Assembly: GCF_004005815.1 (NCBI RefSeq)
Contig: NZ_SACK01000005.1
Location: forward strand, 62,001-126,000
Reading direction: 5' to 3'
Length of the DNA stretch: 64,000 nt
From: Mucilaginibacter limnophilus
Lineage (GTDB): Bacteria; Bacteroidota; Bacteroidia; Sphingobacteriales; Sphingobacteriaceae
Part shown: positions 36,901 to 44,201 of the stretch, piece by piece
Layout of the letters: each line of letters begins with the position of its first letter
Numbering within the stretch: the stretch's first letter is position 1
Notes under the pieces: generated by a model
The model's input: the letters and a program-made list of their open reading frames with translations, nothing else
Told to the model about the DNA's origin: nothing
Database searches by the model: none
Translations under genes and position numbers: made by a program

Positions 36901-37325
36901 CCCACCAGTTTGTTATACCATGGCCAGTCGTATTCTGTATCTGCCGCGGCATGTACACCCACGTAGCCGCCGCCTGCTTCTATATAACGTTCAAAAGCTA
37001 CCTGTTGCTTGCTATTAAGCACATTCATGGTAGTACTCATGAAAATTACAGCGCTGTAATTTTTCAGGCTGTCATCGTTGAAATAAGCGGCATTCTTGGT
37101 AGTATCTACTATAAAGTTATTTTCCCTACCAAGCTTTTGCAGTGCAGCTATACCACTTGGTATCGAGCCATGGTACCAGCCTTTTGTTTTGCTGAATACC
37201 AGTACCCGTGGTGTTTTAACTGCTGCCGTTTGCGGCTTTACTGTTTTACAGGCATAAAAAATTACGGATATGCCGGCTGTTATTAATAGTAAATAAAAGA
37301 ATTTACGGTATAATTCAGTCCTCAT
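33948..37325 (-). CDS. ThuA / sugar dehydrogenase / PKD / cytochrome c / CBM-like fusion lipoprotein
   Basis: 1125 aa with a lipoprotein-like signal (VIFYAC, Cys near 26). Domains in order: ThuA-like amidotransferase fold about 40-255 (VLVFSKTKGWYHGSIPSGIAALQ; GGGYVGVHAAADTEYDW); glucose/sorbosone dehydrogenase beta-propeller about 275-695 (MELSVAPDGRVFFIERAGN; LRGKILRIHPEANGTY; PYRMSVD); PKD about 700-790; cytochrome c with CKACH at 876-880 and Met-rich distal side; CBM6-like jelly roll about 975-1125. It should oxidise a sugar at the cell envelope and pass electrons to haem. The isomerase gene 30 bp upstream is a likely partner. Confidence 0.88.
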   Translation of the reverse strand: MRTELYRKFFYLLLITAGISVIFYACKTVKPQTAAVKTPRVLVFSKTKGWYHGSIPSGIAALQKLGRENNFIVDTTKNAAYFNDDSLKNYSAVIFMSTTMNVLNSKQQVAFERYIEAGGGYVGVHAAADTEYDWPWYNKLVGAYFSSHPNYPNVRKATIDVIDTTHISTKGLPKRWERTDEWYNYRNIQPDLKVLATLDEDTYEGGTNGNVHPIAWYHEYDGGRAFYTGGGHTDESFSEPLFLQHLLGGIRYAIGSNVGLDYSKSYAVEKPEDNRFTKTVLSNDLNEPMELSVAPDGRVFFIERAGNFYVYDPSTQKTTLVYKFPVKAVDKYLNGLLGMSIDPDFATNNFLYFFNTAEAGGKYKQHISRFVISKDNQLDLKSEKVIIEIPIDLEVSAHTGGSISWDKYKNMYISTGDNTVPFESEGYAPIDRRPDRLTFDAERSAGNTNDLRGKILRIHPEANGTYTIPDGNLFAKGTANTRPEIYVMGCRNPYRMSVDTATSYVYWGEVGPDAGTDGAQGPSGYDEFNQAKKPGNYGWPYFVGDSKPYKEFDFATRTIGNNFDPAGPANLSPYSTGLKKLPPVQKPMVWYPYAMSAEFPFLGQGGRCAMGGPVYHYNANLPSASKLPAYYDKALFVYDWMRNWVYALRLDENYNYKRMEPFMETNGDFRRPVDIEIGPDGVMYMLEYGTVYGIDNVDARLVRIDYNGGNRAPIARINAQDTIGIAPYKSAFYQNSFDYDDEDKLTYEWRINNEVSSAEQNFTHTFDKNGVYHVTLKVTDEAGKSSIDSVRVVVGNTRPQIAITTTENGTFFSPKARKLNYKVDVKDAEDKAVDKKQLAIMLNYIAKVESNKALIGHQNITPTYNYGKELIANSDCKACHQINAMSVGPAFMAVSKKYAGKKEEINRLADKIIKGGGGVWGEHAMSAHPQLTKQNATEMVNYILSLSTKRNDVILPQQGVATLDKHAGNPDEGRYIISATYTDKGGVNAPALTGTSSLILRPVKVHAEDADVYSSVNMQDGVVGLTGNRSYFVLKNVDLKNISELTCRYASRSENGTLEVHIDALKGPLVSSLNFTATGGFDKFAEITAPVNIPQDRHDLYFVYPKKNSLNKNLVVIDWVKFGLQ

Positions 37326-37355
37326 TTGCGATTATTGGTGTTAGTTGCATTAAAA

Positions 37356-38261
37356 TTAAACATCACAAATAGTAACGCCTTGCTTAAGCGATGCTATTTT
37401 ATCAGGGCGTTTTGGAATAAACTCCTGAGCTACATAGCCTTTGTAACCGGTATCCAATATTGCCTGCATAATTGCTGGGTAGTAAAGCTCCTGTGTTTCG
37501 TCTATCTCGTTACGGCCCGGTACCCCTCCTGTGTGATAGTGCGATATATATTTATGGTGCTTACGGATCGTAGCAATTACGTCGCCTTCCATAATCTGCA
37601 TGTGATAAATATCATACAACAACTTAAACCACTCTGAACCTATCTCTTTGCATAGCGCTACTCCCCATTCGGTATGATCGCATTGATAATCAGGATGATT
37701 AACCTTGCTGTTCAGTAACTCCATTACTAAAGTTACTTTATACTTTTCGGCGGTTGGTATCAATCTTTTTAAACCGATGGCGCAGTTTTTTATACCCTGG
37801 TCATCAGGAAGTCCGTTGCGGTTGCCTGAGAAACAAATGATCTGTTTATAACCGGCTGCTGCAACTTTTGGTATCACTTCCTCGTAGCTTTTTACTAATT
37901 CATCGTGCAAGGCCGGATTATTAAATCCTTCGCCAATGCCCTTGCCTGCACCTTCGGCAATGGCGCATTTCAGGCCATGCTTTTGCAGAATAGGAAACTC
38001 CGCAGGTGCTATCAGATCAATTGCTGTAAGCCCGATCTTCTTCGCAGCAATGCACAGGTCATCAAGTGAAATACCCGAATAACACCATCTGCATACCGAG
38101 TGATTGATACGGCCTTTTAGCTTGTCATCAAGCAATGCTTCGGCTGTTGAAATATTGGCAAACAGGCTCTCGCTTAAAAAAGCGGCTGCTGATGTGGCTG
38201 CGATTTTTTTTATCATACTTCTTCGGGAAGAAGGCTGACCTTCACTTTTTTTCGGTTTCAT
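37356..38261 (-). CDS. Hydroxypyruvate isomerase-like sugar isomerase/epimerase, Tat-exported
   Basis: 301 aa from ATG 38261; a longer start at 38315 adds 18 residues of no evident use. The N-terminus has a twin-arginine type signal (SRRSMIKKIAATSAAAFLSESLFA). The xylose isomerase-like TIM barrel follows: GLTAIDLIAPAEFPILQKHGLKCAI, LVMELLNSK near residue 180, KLLYDIYHMQIMEGDV, ISHYHTGGVPGRNEID and GYVAQEFIP, matching the metal ligands of the Hyi family. Exported enzymes of this family occur next to ThuA and sugar dehydrogenase genes in Bacteroidota and probably act on keto-sugars. Confidence 0.85.
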   Translation of the reverse strand: MKPKKSEGQPSSRRSMIKKIAATSAAAFLSESLFANISTAEALLDDKLKGRINHSVCRWCYSGISLDDLCIAAKKIGLTAIDLIAPAEFPILQKHGLKCAIAEGAGKGIGEGFNNPALHDELVKSYEEVIPKVAAAGYKQIICFSGNRNGLPDDQGIKNCAIGLKRLIPTAEKYKVTLVMELLNSKVNHPDYQCDHTEWGVALCKEIGSEWFKLLYDIYHMQIMEGDVIATIRKHHKYISHYHTGGVPGRNEIDETQELYYPAIMQAILDTGYKGYVAQEFIPKRPDKIASLKQGVTICDV

Positions 38262-38517
38262 ACTGGTAATAAATGGTTTAAGACTTCGATTACAATCGAT
38301 TGCCGCGTGTTTCATAACACATGGAATGAAATGAAAACAAACGCAATATACATATAACTGTTATTTAACTATACACTTATGCACCTGCCACAACCATGTT
38401 ACAAACATGGGGTTAAGTAATGATTGGATATTAGCAAATAATGCCTAATTAATAACATAAATGTGATAACTATTTAAGAGAAATTTGTTTAATATTGAAC
38501 ACAATCAAATCAACATC

Positions 38518-40254
38518 ATGCAAGAAATAGATCCTTCAATTCTCGAAAAAGTTAATGTTTGGCTCAATGGCAATTATGACGATCAGGTAAAACAGGAAAT
38601 ACAAAAACTACTTGATGACAAAGCCTATACCGAGTTAACCGATTCGTTTTATAAAGACCTTGAGTTTGGCACCGGCGGTTTACGCGGCACCATGGGCCCG
38701 GGCTCGAACCGCGTTAATAAGTATACTATTGGTTCGGCAACTCAGGGTTTGGCAAATTATCTTAAAAAAACCTACCCGGGCGAAAAGATAAAAGTAGCTA
38801 TAGCGCATGACAGCCGTAATAATTCAGACCTGTTTGCAAGTATTACTGCGGACGTTTTTTCAGCAAATGGTATTCATGTATATTTCTTTAAAGCGCTTCG
38901 TCCTACACCTGAGCTTTCGTTTGCCATACGCCAGTTAGGATGCAAAAGCGGTGTAATGCTTACCGCATCGCATAACCCGAAAGAATACAACGGTTATAAA
39001 GCTTACGGCGCCGACGGCGGACAGTTTGTTGCCCCGCATGATAAGGCTGTAATGGATGAAGTAGCAGCCATAAAAAGCATTGACGAAGTAAAATTTGACC
39101 GCGTTGAAGAAAACGTTGAACTTATAGGTGAGGAGATTGATCAACAGTATTTAAATAAGATCGTTACACTTTCGGTATCAAAAGATGCTATCCAGCGTCA
39201 AAAAGACCTGAAAATAGTTTATTCGCCTATACACGGAACCGGTATTACCCTTGTACCAAAAGCGCTCGAACTGTTTGGTTTTGAAAACGTGATACTGGTT
39301 GATGAACAATCGACACCTGATGGCAACTTCCCTACAGTGGTTTATCCGAATCCTGAAGAGAAAGAAGCATTAACCCTTGCCCTTAAAAAGGCGCAGGAAA
39401 CCGATGCTGATTTGGTATTAGCCACCGACCCTGACGCCGACCGTGTAGGTATTGCTGTAAAAAACACCGATGGCGAATTTATTCTATTCAACGGTAACCA
39501 AACTGGCAGTATGCTCATCAATTACTTGCTATCGGCTTGGGAAGAAAGTGGCAAGCTTACCGGTAAAGAGTACATTGTTAAAACTATCGTTACTTCGAAC
39601 CTTATTGAAGCCATTGCCAAAGCAAAAAATGTTACTTACTATAACACGCTTACCGGCTTTAAATATATAGGTGAGCTAATGACAGAGTTTGAAGGCAAAC
39701 AAACCTTTATTGGCGGCGGCGAAGAAAGCTACGGTTACTTAGTTGGCGAGTTTGTTCGTGATAAAGATGCGGTAGTTTCAGCGGCGTTTATTGCCGAAAT
39801 GACCGCTTACTATAAAGATAAAGGCAGCAGCCTGTTTGAAGCGTTATTAGAAACTTACATCCAGTATGGCTTTTATAAAGAAAAACTGATCTCTATCACT
39901 AAAAAAGGAAAAAGCGGTGCTGAAGAGATAAAGGCCATGATGGAAAGGTTCCGTACCAATCCGCCTGCAACACTTGGCGGCTCAAAGGTAGTTACCCTAA
40001 AAGATTACGAGAAAAGCGTAGAAACTGACCTAAACAGCAATACTACTAAACCTATTGAACTACCTGTTTCAGACGTATTGCAATTTATTACTGAGGATGG
40101 CAGCATTATTTCGGCGCGCCCTTCAGGTACCGAACCCAAGATCAAATTTTATTGCAGCGTTAACGGCAAACTTGAAAGCAAAGAATCTTATAATGAAACC
40201 GACGCGCAGCTTGATGCAAAAATCAATACAATTATGCAGGATTTAGGTGTTTAA
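38518..40254 (+). CDS. Phosphohexomutase (phosphoglucomutase/phosphomannomutase)
   Basis: 578 aa from ATG 38518; an upstream TTG at 38485 only adds an unconserved leader. The family motifs are complete: GTGGLRGTMGPGSNRVN near residue 50, phosphoserine loop LTASHNPKEYNGYKAY near 145, metal loop DPDADRVG near 305, sugar loop GGGEESYGY near 400, and phosphate-binding RPSGTEPKIKFY near 530. It interconverts hexose 1- and 6-phosphates in the cytoplasm, which would feed products of the mannose-targeting PUL into metabolism, though it is not in that operon. Confidence 0.93.
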   Translation: MQEIDPSILEKVNVWLNGNYDDQVKQEIQKLLDDKAYTELTDSFYKDLEFGTGGLRGTMGPGSNRVNKYTIGSATQGLANYLKKTYPGEKIKVAIAHDSRNNSDLFASITADVFSANGIHVYFFKALRPTPELSFAIRQLGCKSGVMLTASHNPKEYNGYKAYGADGGQFVAPHDKAVMDEVAAIKSIDEVKFDRVEENVELIGEEIDQQYLNKIVTLSVSKDAIQRQKDLKIVYSPIHGTGITLVPKALELFGFENVILVDEQSTPDGNFPTVVYPNPEEKEALTLALKKAQETDADLVLATDPDADRVGIAVKNTDGEFILFNGNQTGSMLINYLLSAWEESGKLTGKEYIVKTIVTSNLIEAIAKAKNVTYYNTLTGFKYIGELMTEFEGKQTFIGGGEESYGYLVGEFVRDKDAVVSAAFIAEMTAYYKDKGSSLFEALLETYIQYGFYKEKLISITKKGKSGAEEIKAMMERFRTNPPATLGGSKVVTLKDYEKSVETDLNSNTTKPIELPVSDVLQFITEDGSIISARPSGTEPKIKFYCSVNGKLESKESYNETDAQLDAKINTIMQDLGV

Positions 40255-40277
40255 CCTACCTGTAATAAAAGTATAGG

Positions 40278-40308
40278 GGCCGCTTAAATAACTAAAGCGG
40301 CCTTTATT
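40278..40308 (+). terminator. Rho-independent-type terminator
   Basis: GGCCGCTT (40278-40285) pairs with AAGCGGCC (40295-40302), followed by TTTATTATTT, just after the phosphohexomutase stop. Confidence 0.85.
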
Positions 40309-40441
40309 ATTTCGTCTTAACACTCCCGTCAAAGTAAATTGGTCGTAAATGCCCCGCTATTTGTCTGTTTTACCCAATCCTGATTTATCGCATATTTCTC
40401 AAATTTACATTACAAACAATTGATCATAAAAATAACGTCAA

Positions 40442-40867
40442 ATGGAAAATAAAGCAACTGTTATCACTGTGCAAACTACAGTTAATGTACCTGTAGCCAA
40501 AGCCGGGCAATATTGGTCAGAACCAGAGCACATTACCAAATGGAATAGTGCTTCTGAAGATTGGTATACACCTAAGGCAGAAAACGACCTGCGTACAGGC
40601 GGCAAGTTTTCTTCACGTATGGAAGCAAAGGATGGAAGTATGGGGTTTGATTTTGAGGGTATTTATGACCTGGTAAAAGATCATGAATACATTGAATATC
40701 ATATGGCAGATGGCCGCCAAGTGCAGATATTTTTTACAGAAGAAGGCAATCAAACTATAATTGTAGAGCAATTTGATGCTGAAACGCAAAACCCTGTTGA
40801 AATGCAGCAGGCCGGATGGCAGGCTATCATGAATAATTTCAAAAAGTACGTTGAGTCCAAATTATAA
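40442..40867 (+). CDS. SRPBCC (AHSA1-like) domain protein
   Basis: 141 aa. One START/AHSA1-type domain: TVNVPVAKAGQYWSEPEHITKWNSASEDWYTPKAENDLRTGGKF near the start, and QAGWQAIMNNFKKYVESKL as the closing helix. Such small proteins bind hydrophobic ligands or act as Hsp90 activator-like proteins; no specific role is evident. It lies 5 bp upstream of a dihydrofolate reductase-like gene, a pairing often seen in this phylum. Confidence 0.85.
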   Translation: MENKATVITVQTTVNVPVAKAGQYWSEPEHITKWNSASEDWYTPKAENDLRTGGKFSSRMEAKDGSMGFDFEGIYDLVKDHEYIEYHMADGRQVQIFFTEEGNQTIIVEQFDAETQNPVEMQQAGWQAIMNNFKKYVESKL

Positions 40868-40872
40868 CCGAT

Positions 40873-41454
40873 ATGGGAAATATTGTTTTGTTTATGCATT
40901 CCTCGCTTGATGGTTTTGCTGCCGGTACGCAAGGCGAATTAAACTGGGTACACGTAGATGAGGAGATTTTTGATTATATAGGGAAAAGAATTACGAAAAC
41001 CAATACCGCATTATATGGCCGAGTCACTTTTGAAATGATGGAAAGCTACTGGCCAACAGCAGCCGACCAGCCCGGGGCAAGTAAACATGACAGGGAACAT
41101 GCCGCTTGGTACGCGAGCGCGCGTAAGGTGGTGTTGTCAAACACATTAGACGAAACAGCGCTCAAAAATACTACTGTAATTGGAAAGGACTACGCTACTG
41201 CCATTCGTAAATTAAAGAATGAGACAACAGGGGAAATTTTGTTATTTGGAAGCCCCACAACAGCGCACGCCCTTTTTGCAGAAAACCTGATTGATGACTG
41301 CTGGCTTTTTGTTAATCCGGTATTGCTGGGCGAAGGTATTCCTGTATTCAGGGACTTAAAAGAAAAACAGCTGTTAAAGCTTTTACAAACGCATGTTTTT
41401 AGCTCTGGTGTGGTATGTCTTCATCACGAATTGCTGCACGAAAATAATCAATAA
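40873..41454 (+). CDS. Dihydrofolate reductase-family (RibD C-terminal-like) protein
   Basis: 193 aa. The DHFR/RibD-like fold is indicated by MHSSLDGFAAGTQGELNWV, TALYGRVTFEMMESYWP, KVVLSNTLDETALKNTTVI, GEILLFGSPTTAHALFAENLIDDCWLFVNPVLLGEGIPVF. It is the YwjB/YyaP-like branch, not the essential FolA, and its substrate is unknown. The last codon and stop lie inside one arm of a very long hairpin shared with the convergent lipoprotein gene. Confidence 0.88.
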   Translation: MGNIVLFMHSSLDGFAAGTQGELNWVHVDEEIFDYIGKRITKTNTALYGRVTFEMMESYWPTAADQPGASKHDREHAAWYASARKVVLSNTLDETALKNTTVIGKDYATAIRKLKNETTGEILLFGSPTTAHALFAENLIDDCWLFVNPVLLGEGIPVFRDLKEKQLLKLLQTHVFSSGVVCLHHELLHENNQ

Positions 41455-41506
41455 CAAATAATGGAGCCGTCTCTACTTTTAGAGTCGGCTCCATTATTTG
41501 TTATTG
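41449..41506. terminator. Exceptionally long bidirectional terminator hairpin
   Basis: A 21-bp perfect stem (41449-41469 with 41486-41506), a T-T mismatch, four more pairs (CTCT/AGAG) and a 6-nt loop ACTTTT. Each arm contains CAATAA, the last codon and stop of the gene that enters it, so the two convergent genes end within the stem. Confidence 0.9.
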
Positions 41507-41731
41507 CTGGGCGCTGTCGGCACTTGCTGAATCACCAGCAGCACCTCGTCCGGCGCCAACACCTGATGTATCCGTACCTGTCCCGGTTTGCGGCACATCA
41601 GTTGCTGTATCGCTACCCATGTTTGAGGTATCCATTGGCGTGCTGTCCGTGGTACCCTCTGTCTTATTTCCTCCGCATGATGCAAATGCCATACCGGCGC
41701 ACATGCATGTTATTAACAATACTTTTTTCAT
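41501..41731 (-). CDS. Small Gly/Thr/Ser-rich lipoprotein
   Basis: 76 aa. Lipoprotein signal with lipobox FASC (Cys near residue 19), then a low-complexity tail of Gly, Thr, Ser, Asp and Ala (TDSTPMDTSNMGSDTATDV). No folded domain is expected. It ends in the long hairpin shared with the DHFR-like gene and is 28 bp downstream of the SPW-repeat gene, so probably cotranscribed with it. Confidence 0.7.
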   Translation of the reverse strand: MKKVLLITCMCAGMAFASCGGNKTEGTTDSTPMDTSNMGSDTATDVPQTGTGTDTSGVGAGRGAAGDSASADSAQQ

Positions 41732-41758
41732 AGATGTATTTAGTTTTAGATGTGAAAA

Positions 41759-42151
41759 TTAACGGTTAAAGCCTCGCGGGTCTGTCATTTCCAGTCCGTA
41801 TGCAGGTGAATGCCTTGTGAGCAACCCGGCGAAGAATGACAAAGCGCCCAGTAAAACATGCGGCAGGTATACCATATGGTAAAAGCCATATACAAACGGC
41901 AATACAATCAGTATAAATCCGGCAAACATGTCAATCACCAAATGCAGTTGCATAGGGAATACTTTAAATAACCCAAGCTCATGTTTGCTGAATATTGCCA
42001 TTGTTAGCTGCATAGCTCCTATACAAACCGGTATAAAAACAGGTGCGCCGCCTAAATCGGCAAAGCCGAATATCCATGGTGAAAAAGTGATGAGTATGCC
42101 GCCAATGTAATCAAGCCAGGCGTGCATGCGTGTTGAAATTATCGCTTTCAT
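41759..42151 (-). CDS. SPW-repeat membrane protein
   Basis: 130 aa with four hydrophobic helices and the family motif seen once clearly (WLDYIGGILITFSPWIFGFAD) and once weakly (LVIDMFAGFILIVLPFVYGF). SPW-repeat proteins are small integral membrane proteins of unknown function. The start at 42151 (MKAIISTRMHAWLDYIG) fits the family. Confidence 0.82.
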   Translation of the reverse strand: MKAIISTRMHAWLDYIGGILITFSPWIFGFADLGGAPVFIPVCIGAMQLTMAIFSKHELGLFKVFPMQLHLVIDMFAGFILIVLPFVYGFYHMVYLPHVLLGALSFFAGLLTRHSPAYGLEMTDPRGFNR

Positions 42152-42551
42152 AGGTCATATCATTTTGATCAATAATAATTACCTATTAATTACTCAACCA
42201 CTTGTCAATTTGTTTTTAAAATTTAACAATAGCGACATTTTATTTAACCATTATTAAATTTTAGTTAAGATTTATCTTTTATATTGAATTTGCATTGAAC
42301 ACATGAGAGAGGTAAGTTGTGAAATAATGTGAATGTATTTCACCTTAAAATGACTTGCTTTTTTAAAAATATCAATGACTATTTAAAAGTTTCGACACCG
42401 AATTTTAGCAAATCATCAAAAAAACGACTCAAAAACACTACAAAATTCCCGTTTCAATAAATTTTTAACCAAAAACAGTGATTTCAAATAATTTTTATTA
42501 AATTTTATGTTAAAATAGGTTAAAAAATTAGTTTTTTTAAAAGTGGGAATA

Positions 42552-42559
42552 TATATTTG
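42552..42559 (+). promoter_or_regulatory. -7 box TATATTTG
   Basis: Perfect TAnnTTTG element in an AT-rich stretch, with a T-rich run 15-20 bp upstream in place of the -33 TTTG. It lies about 70 bp before a terminator and 166 bp before the next gene. Confidence 0.5.
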
Positions 42560-42565
42560 CAGAGT

Positions 42566-42660
42566 ACAATTTATCGTCCTAAAACAAGTCGTTCTTTATG
42601 ATAAATTTTATGAGGTCAGTTAATATAGAAAAGAGAAGGCAGACGCTTTCTCTTTTTTTG
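42566..42660 (+). ncRNA. Candidate small RNA ending in a terminator
   Basis: Transcription from the TATATTTG box would start near 42566 and end at a terminator: AAAAGAGAA (42629-42637) pairs with TTCTCTTTT (42648-42656), followed by more Ts. The first half can also fold, since AATTTATC near 42569 is complementary to GATAAATT near 42600. No open frame lies inside. No known RNA family is recognised. An alternative is the leader of the gene at 42725 with premature termination. Confidence 0.4.
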
Positions 42661-42724
42661 TTTAATACCATCTATATACAATAATTCTCCCTGAATTTTA
42701 AACATAACTTTTGTTTCACGTGTT

Positions 42725-42988
42725 ATGCCTAAAAACAACAACGTTATGACTGATATCACACCAGCCGAAAAAGACGGCAAATATGAATTTACGATTTCCT
42801 ATTCTGAAAGGGAACTTACCTGCTACGTAGAGAAAGAACAGAATAAGCTGCATGTAACCATTGATAAAACTTTACATGCCGAGCTGGTTATAAATAACGA
42901 TGGAAGTATCACGCAAACAGAGGGTGCACCTATACCGCCATCAACTATTGACTATATTAAAAAACAGATATTAGGCCACCAGGTATAA
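42725..42988 (+). CDS. Small hypothetical protein
   Basis: 87 aa; starts at ATG 42725 or, less likely, 42746. The body reads as one small beta-rich domain (YEFTISYSERELTCYVEKEQNKLHVTIDKTLHAELVINNDGSITQTEG) with a closing helix (STIDYIKKQILG). No family recognised. A weak stem-loop follows before the convergent recO gene. Confidence 0.65.
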   Translation: MPKNNNVMTDITPAEKDGKYEFTISYSERELTCYVEKEQNKLHVTIDKTLHAELVINNDGSITQTEGAPIPPSTIDYIKKQILGHQV

Positions 42989-42996
42989 TGGCTCAC

Positions 42997-43022
42997 GGTA
43001 GCGCGGTGATTTCCGCGCTGCC
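42997..43022. terminator. Weak stem-loop between convergent genes
   Basis: GGTAGCGCGG (42997-43006) pairs with CCGCGCTGCC (43013-43022), one G-T pair, 6-nt loop, no clear U-tract. Confidence 0.45.
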
Positions 43023-43023
43023 A

Positions 43024-43749
43024 TTAATTCAAAACATCTTCAAGCACCTCGTGTGAGCGAATACTGCCAAATCCCTCAATGTGCAGCGCGTAATACTCAA
43101 GCAGTTTATTGATCATGTACCGGCGCTCGTCGTTTGATAGCCTGATTTGTGCAGAAGCGCCAAAACCACTTTGCAGCAGTTTAATTAAATTTTGAGTGTG
43201 TGGCGGCGACAGGTACAACACCCCATCGGGCTTATAATTGCTGAACACACCATTTTTCATATCAAAATAGGCTGCGTCTTTAGCGCCGGCTTTATCAGGA
43301 TAAAAACCAAGGTATCGCGTTAGCTGAAGTAAAAACAATAGGTGAAAATTTGCCAGGCCGTCGTTTTGATGATCGAGCCATTCAATCGCGTTAAATACAA
43401 AATCAAACAATTGTTCATCAGCCGATTGCTGCCGCACCGCTTTGTACAGCACCTCATTCAAAAATATAGCGATGCAGCTTTTTATCACATCATAAGGAAT
43501 AGTTTGCAATACAGGCGAATTTTTCAACTCAGATATGCGCTGTACCGATCCGGCGTTTTTATGATACACTACCATATCAACCAAATGCAGCGGCTGCAGC
43601 ATATTACGCGGTATTTTGGCCTTCGGCTTTTTCACTCCGTTTATAATATACGATTGCATACCAAACTTTTCGGTGAATACCTGTACAATTACGCTGCTTT
43701 CGCTATAGTCGGTAGTTTTAAATATAATTCCGCGGGTTTTATGCACCAT
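43024..43749 (-). CDS. recO: DNA repair protein RecO
   Basis: 241 aa. N-terminal OB fold of RecO (MVHKTRGIIFKTTDYSESSVIVQVFTEKFGMQSYIINGVKKPKAK), then the helical domain (SCIAIFLNEVLYKAVRQQ; LFLLQLTRYLGFYPDK). Length and pattern fit Bacteroidota RecO, which lacks most of the zinc cysteines. It mediates RecA loading with RecR in gap and break repair. Its start overlaps the end of the broken dgkA by 11 bases. Confidence 0.9.
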   Translation of the reverse strand: MVHKTRGIIFKTTDYSESSVIVQVFTEKFGMQSYIINGVKKPKAKIPRNMLQPLHLVDMVVYHKNAGSVQRISELKNSPVLQTIPYDVIKSCIAIFLNEVLYKAVRQQSADEQLFDFVFNAIEWLDHQNDGLANFHLLFLLQLTRYLGFYPDKAGAKDAAYFDMKNGVFSNYKPDGVLYLSPPHTQNLIKLLQSGFGASAQIRLSNDERRYMINKLLEYYALHIEGFGSIRSHEVLEDVLN

Positions 43750-44097
43750 GGGTAAGTAACTGGTATATCCTGGGTAAAAATAAGATACAACCCGTTATTA
43801 ATGCAAAAATAGCGGCAATTACAACCGCGCCGGCGCTTAGGTCTTTTACACGGCCTGCTTTTTCATTCCATTCAGGGGAAACCAGGTCAGTAAGTATCTC
43901 CATAGCGGTATTTATCATTTCGGCAGTTATAACCAGCATTATAGCAATTAGCAGCCGTAAACGCTCACATGCAACCATATACCACATGCTACCGCAATTA
44001 CAACCCCTGCAGCATGAACCTTAAAATTAAGCTGTGTTGTGTAAGCATATCGTACGCCTTTGAACGCGTAACCGAAACTGCGAAGTATCTTCTTCAT
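43739..44097 (-). pseudogene. dgkA: Diacylglycerol kinase (DgkA family), frameshifted
   Basis: The N-terminal part is read from ATG 44097 (MKKILRSFGYAFKGVRYAY, then TTQLNFKVHAAGVVIAVACG) and stops after 49 codons at VSVYGC. The rest of the family continues in another frame: LLIAIMLVITAEMINTAMEIL, TDLVSPEWNEKAGRVKDLSAGAVVIAA, ending at 43739. The two parts together match the small bacterial DgkA/undecaprenol kinase, but a deletion not divisible by three near 43947-43955 removed the segment that normally follows the second helix. Catalytic Glu (AEMINTA) survives only in the second frame. Either a true inactivation or an assembly error. Confidence 0.8.
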
Positions 44098-44162
44098 GTG
44101 TCTTGCTGGCTTTTGAGGTGCATTTTAATGCCTTAACATACCCATTCTAAAGTAAAAATCCG

Positions 44163-44170
44163 TATTTTTG
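44163..44170 (+). promoter_or_regulatory. -7 box TATTTTTG of ileS
   Basis: Perfect TAnnTTTG element 31 bp upstream of the ileS ATG at 44202. It probably drives the ileS/dksA-like/lspA run. Confidence 0.55.
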
Positions 44171-44201
44171 CGAACTCTAAAAATTGAGGCGGAATACACT
44201 G

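Larger units (their letters stand above)
42152..42724. other. AT-rich intergenic region with candidate small RNA
   Basis: 573 bp with no coding frame. The left part must carry the promoter of the minus-strand SPW gene. The right part contains a -7 box and a terminator with no gene between them, described as a candidate ncRNA. Confidence 0.6.

Noticed and set aside
41461..41733. 90-aa open frame on the plus strand
   Set aside because: It is the reverse side of the low-complexity lipoprotein gene, whose signal peptide and lipobox make it clearly the real one.
42161..42560. AT-rich stretch as a replication origin
   Set aside because: No DnaA-box cluster or origin-linked genes; high AT is explained by promoters and the possible small RNA.
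43739..43987. 82-aa stand-alone membrane protein
   Set aside because: It is only the C-terminal part of the frameshifted dgkA.
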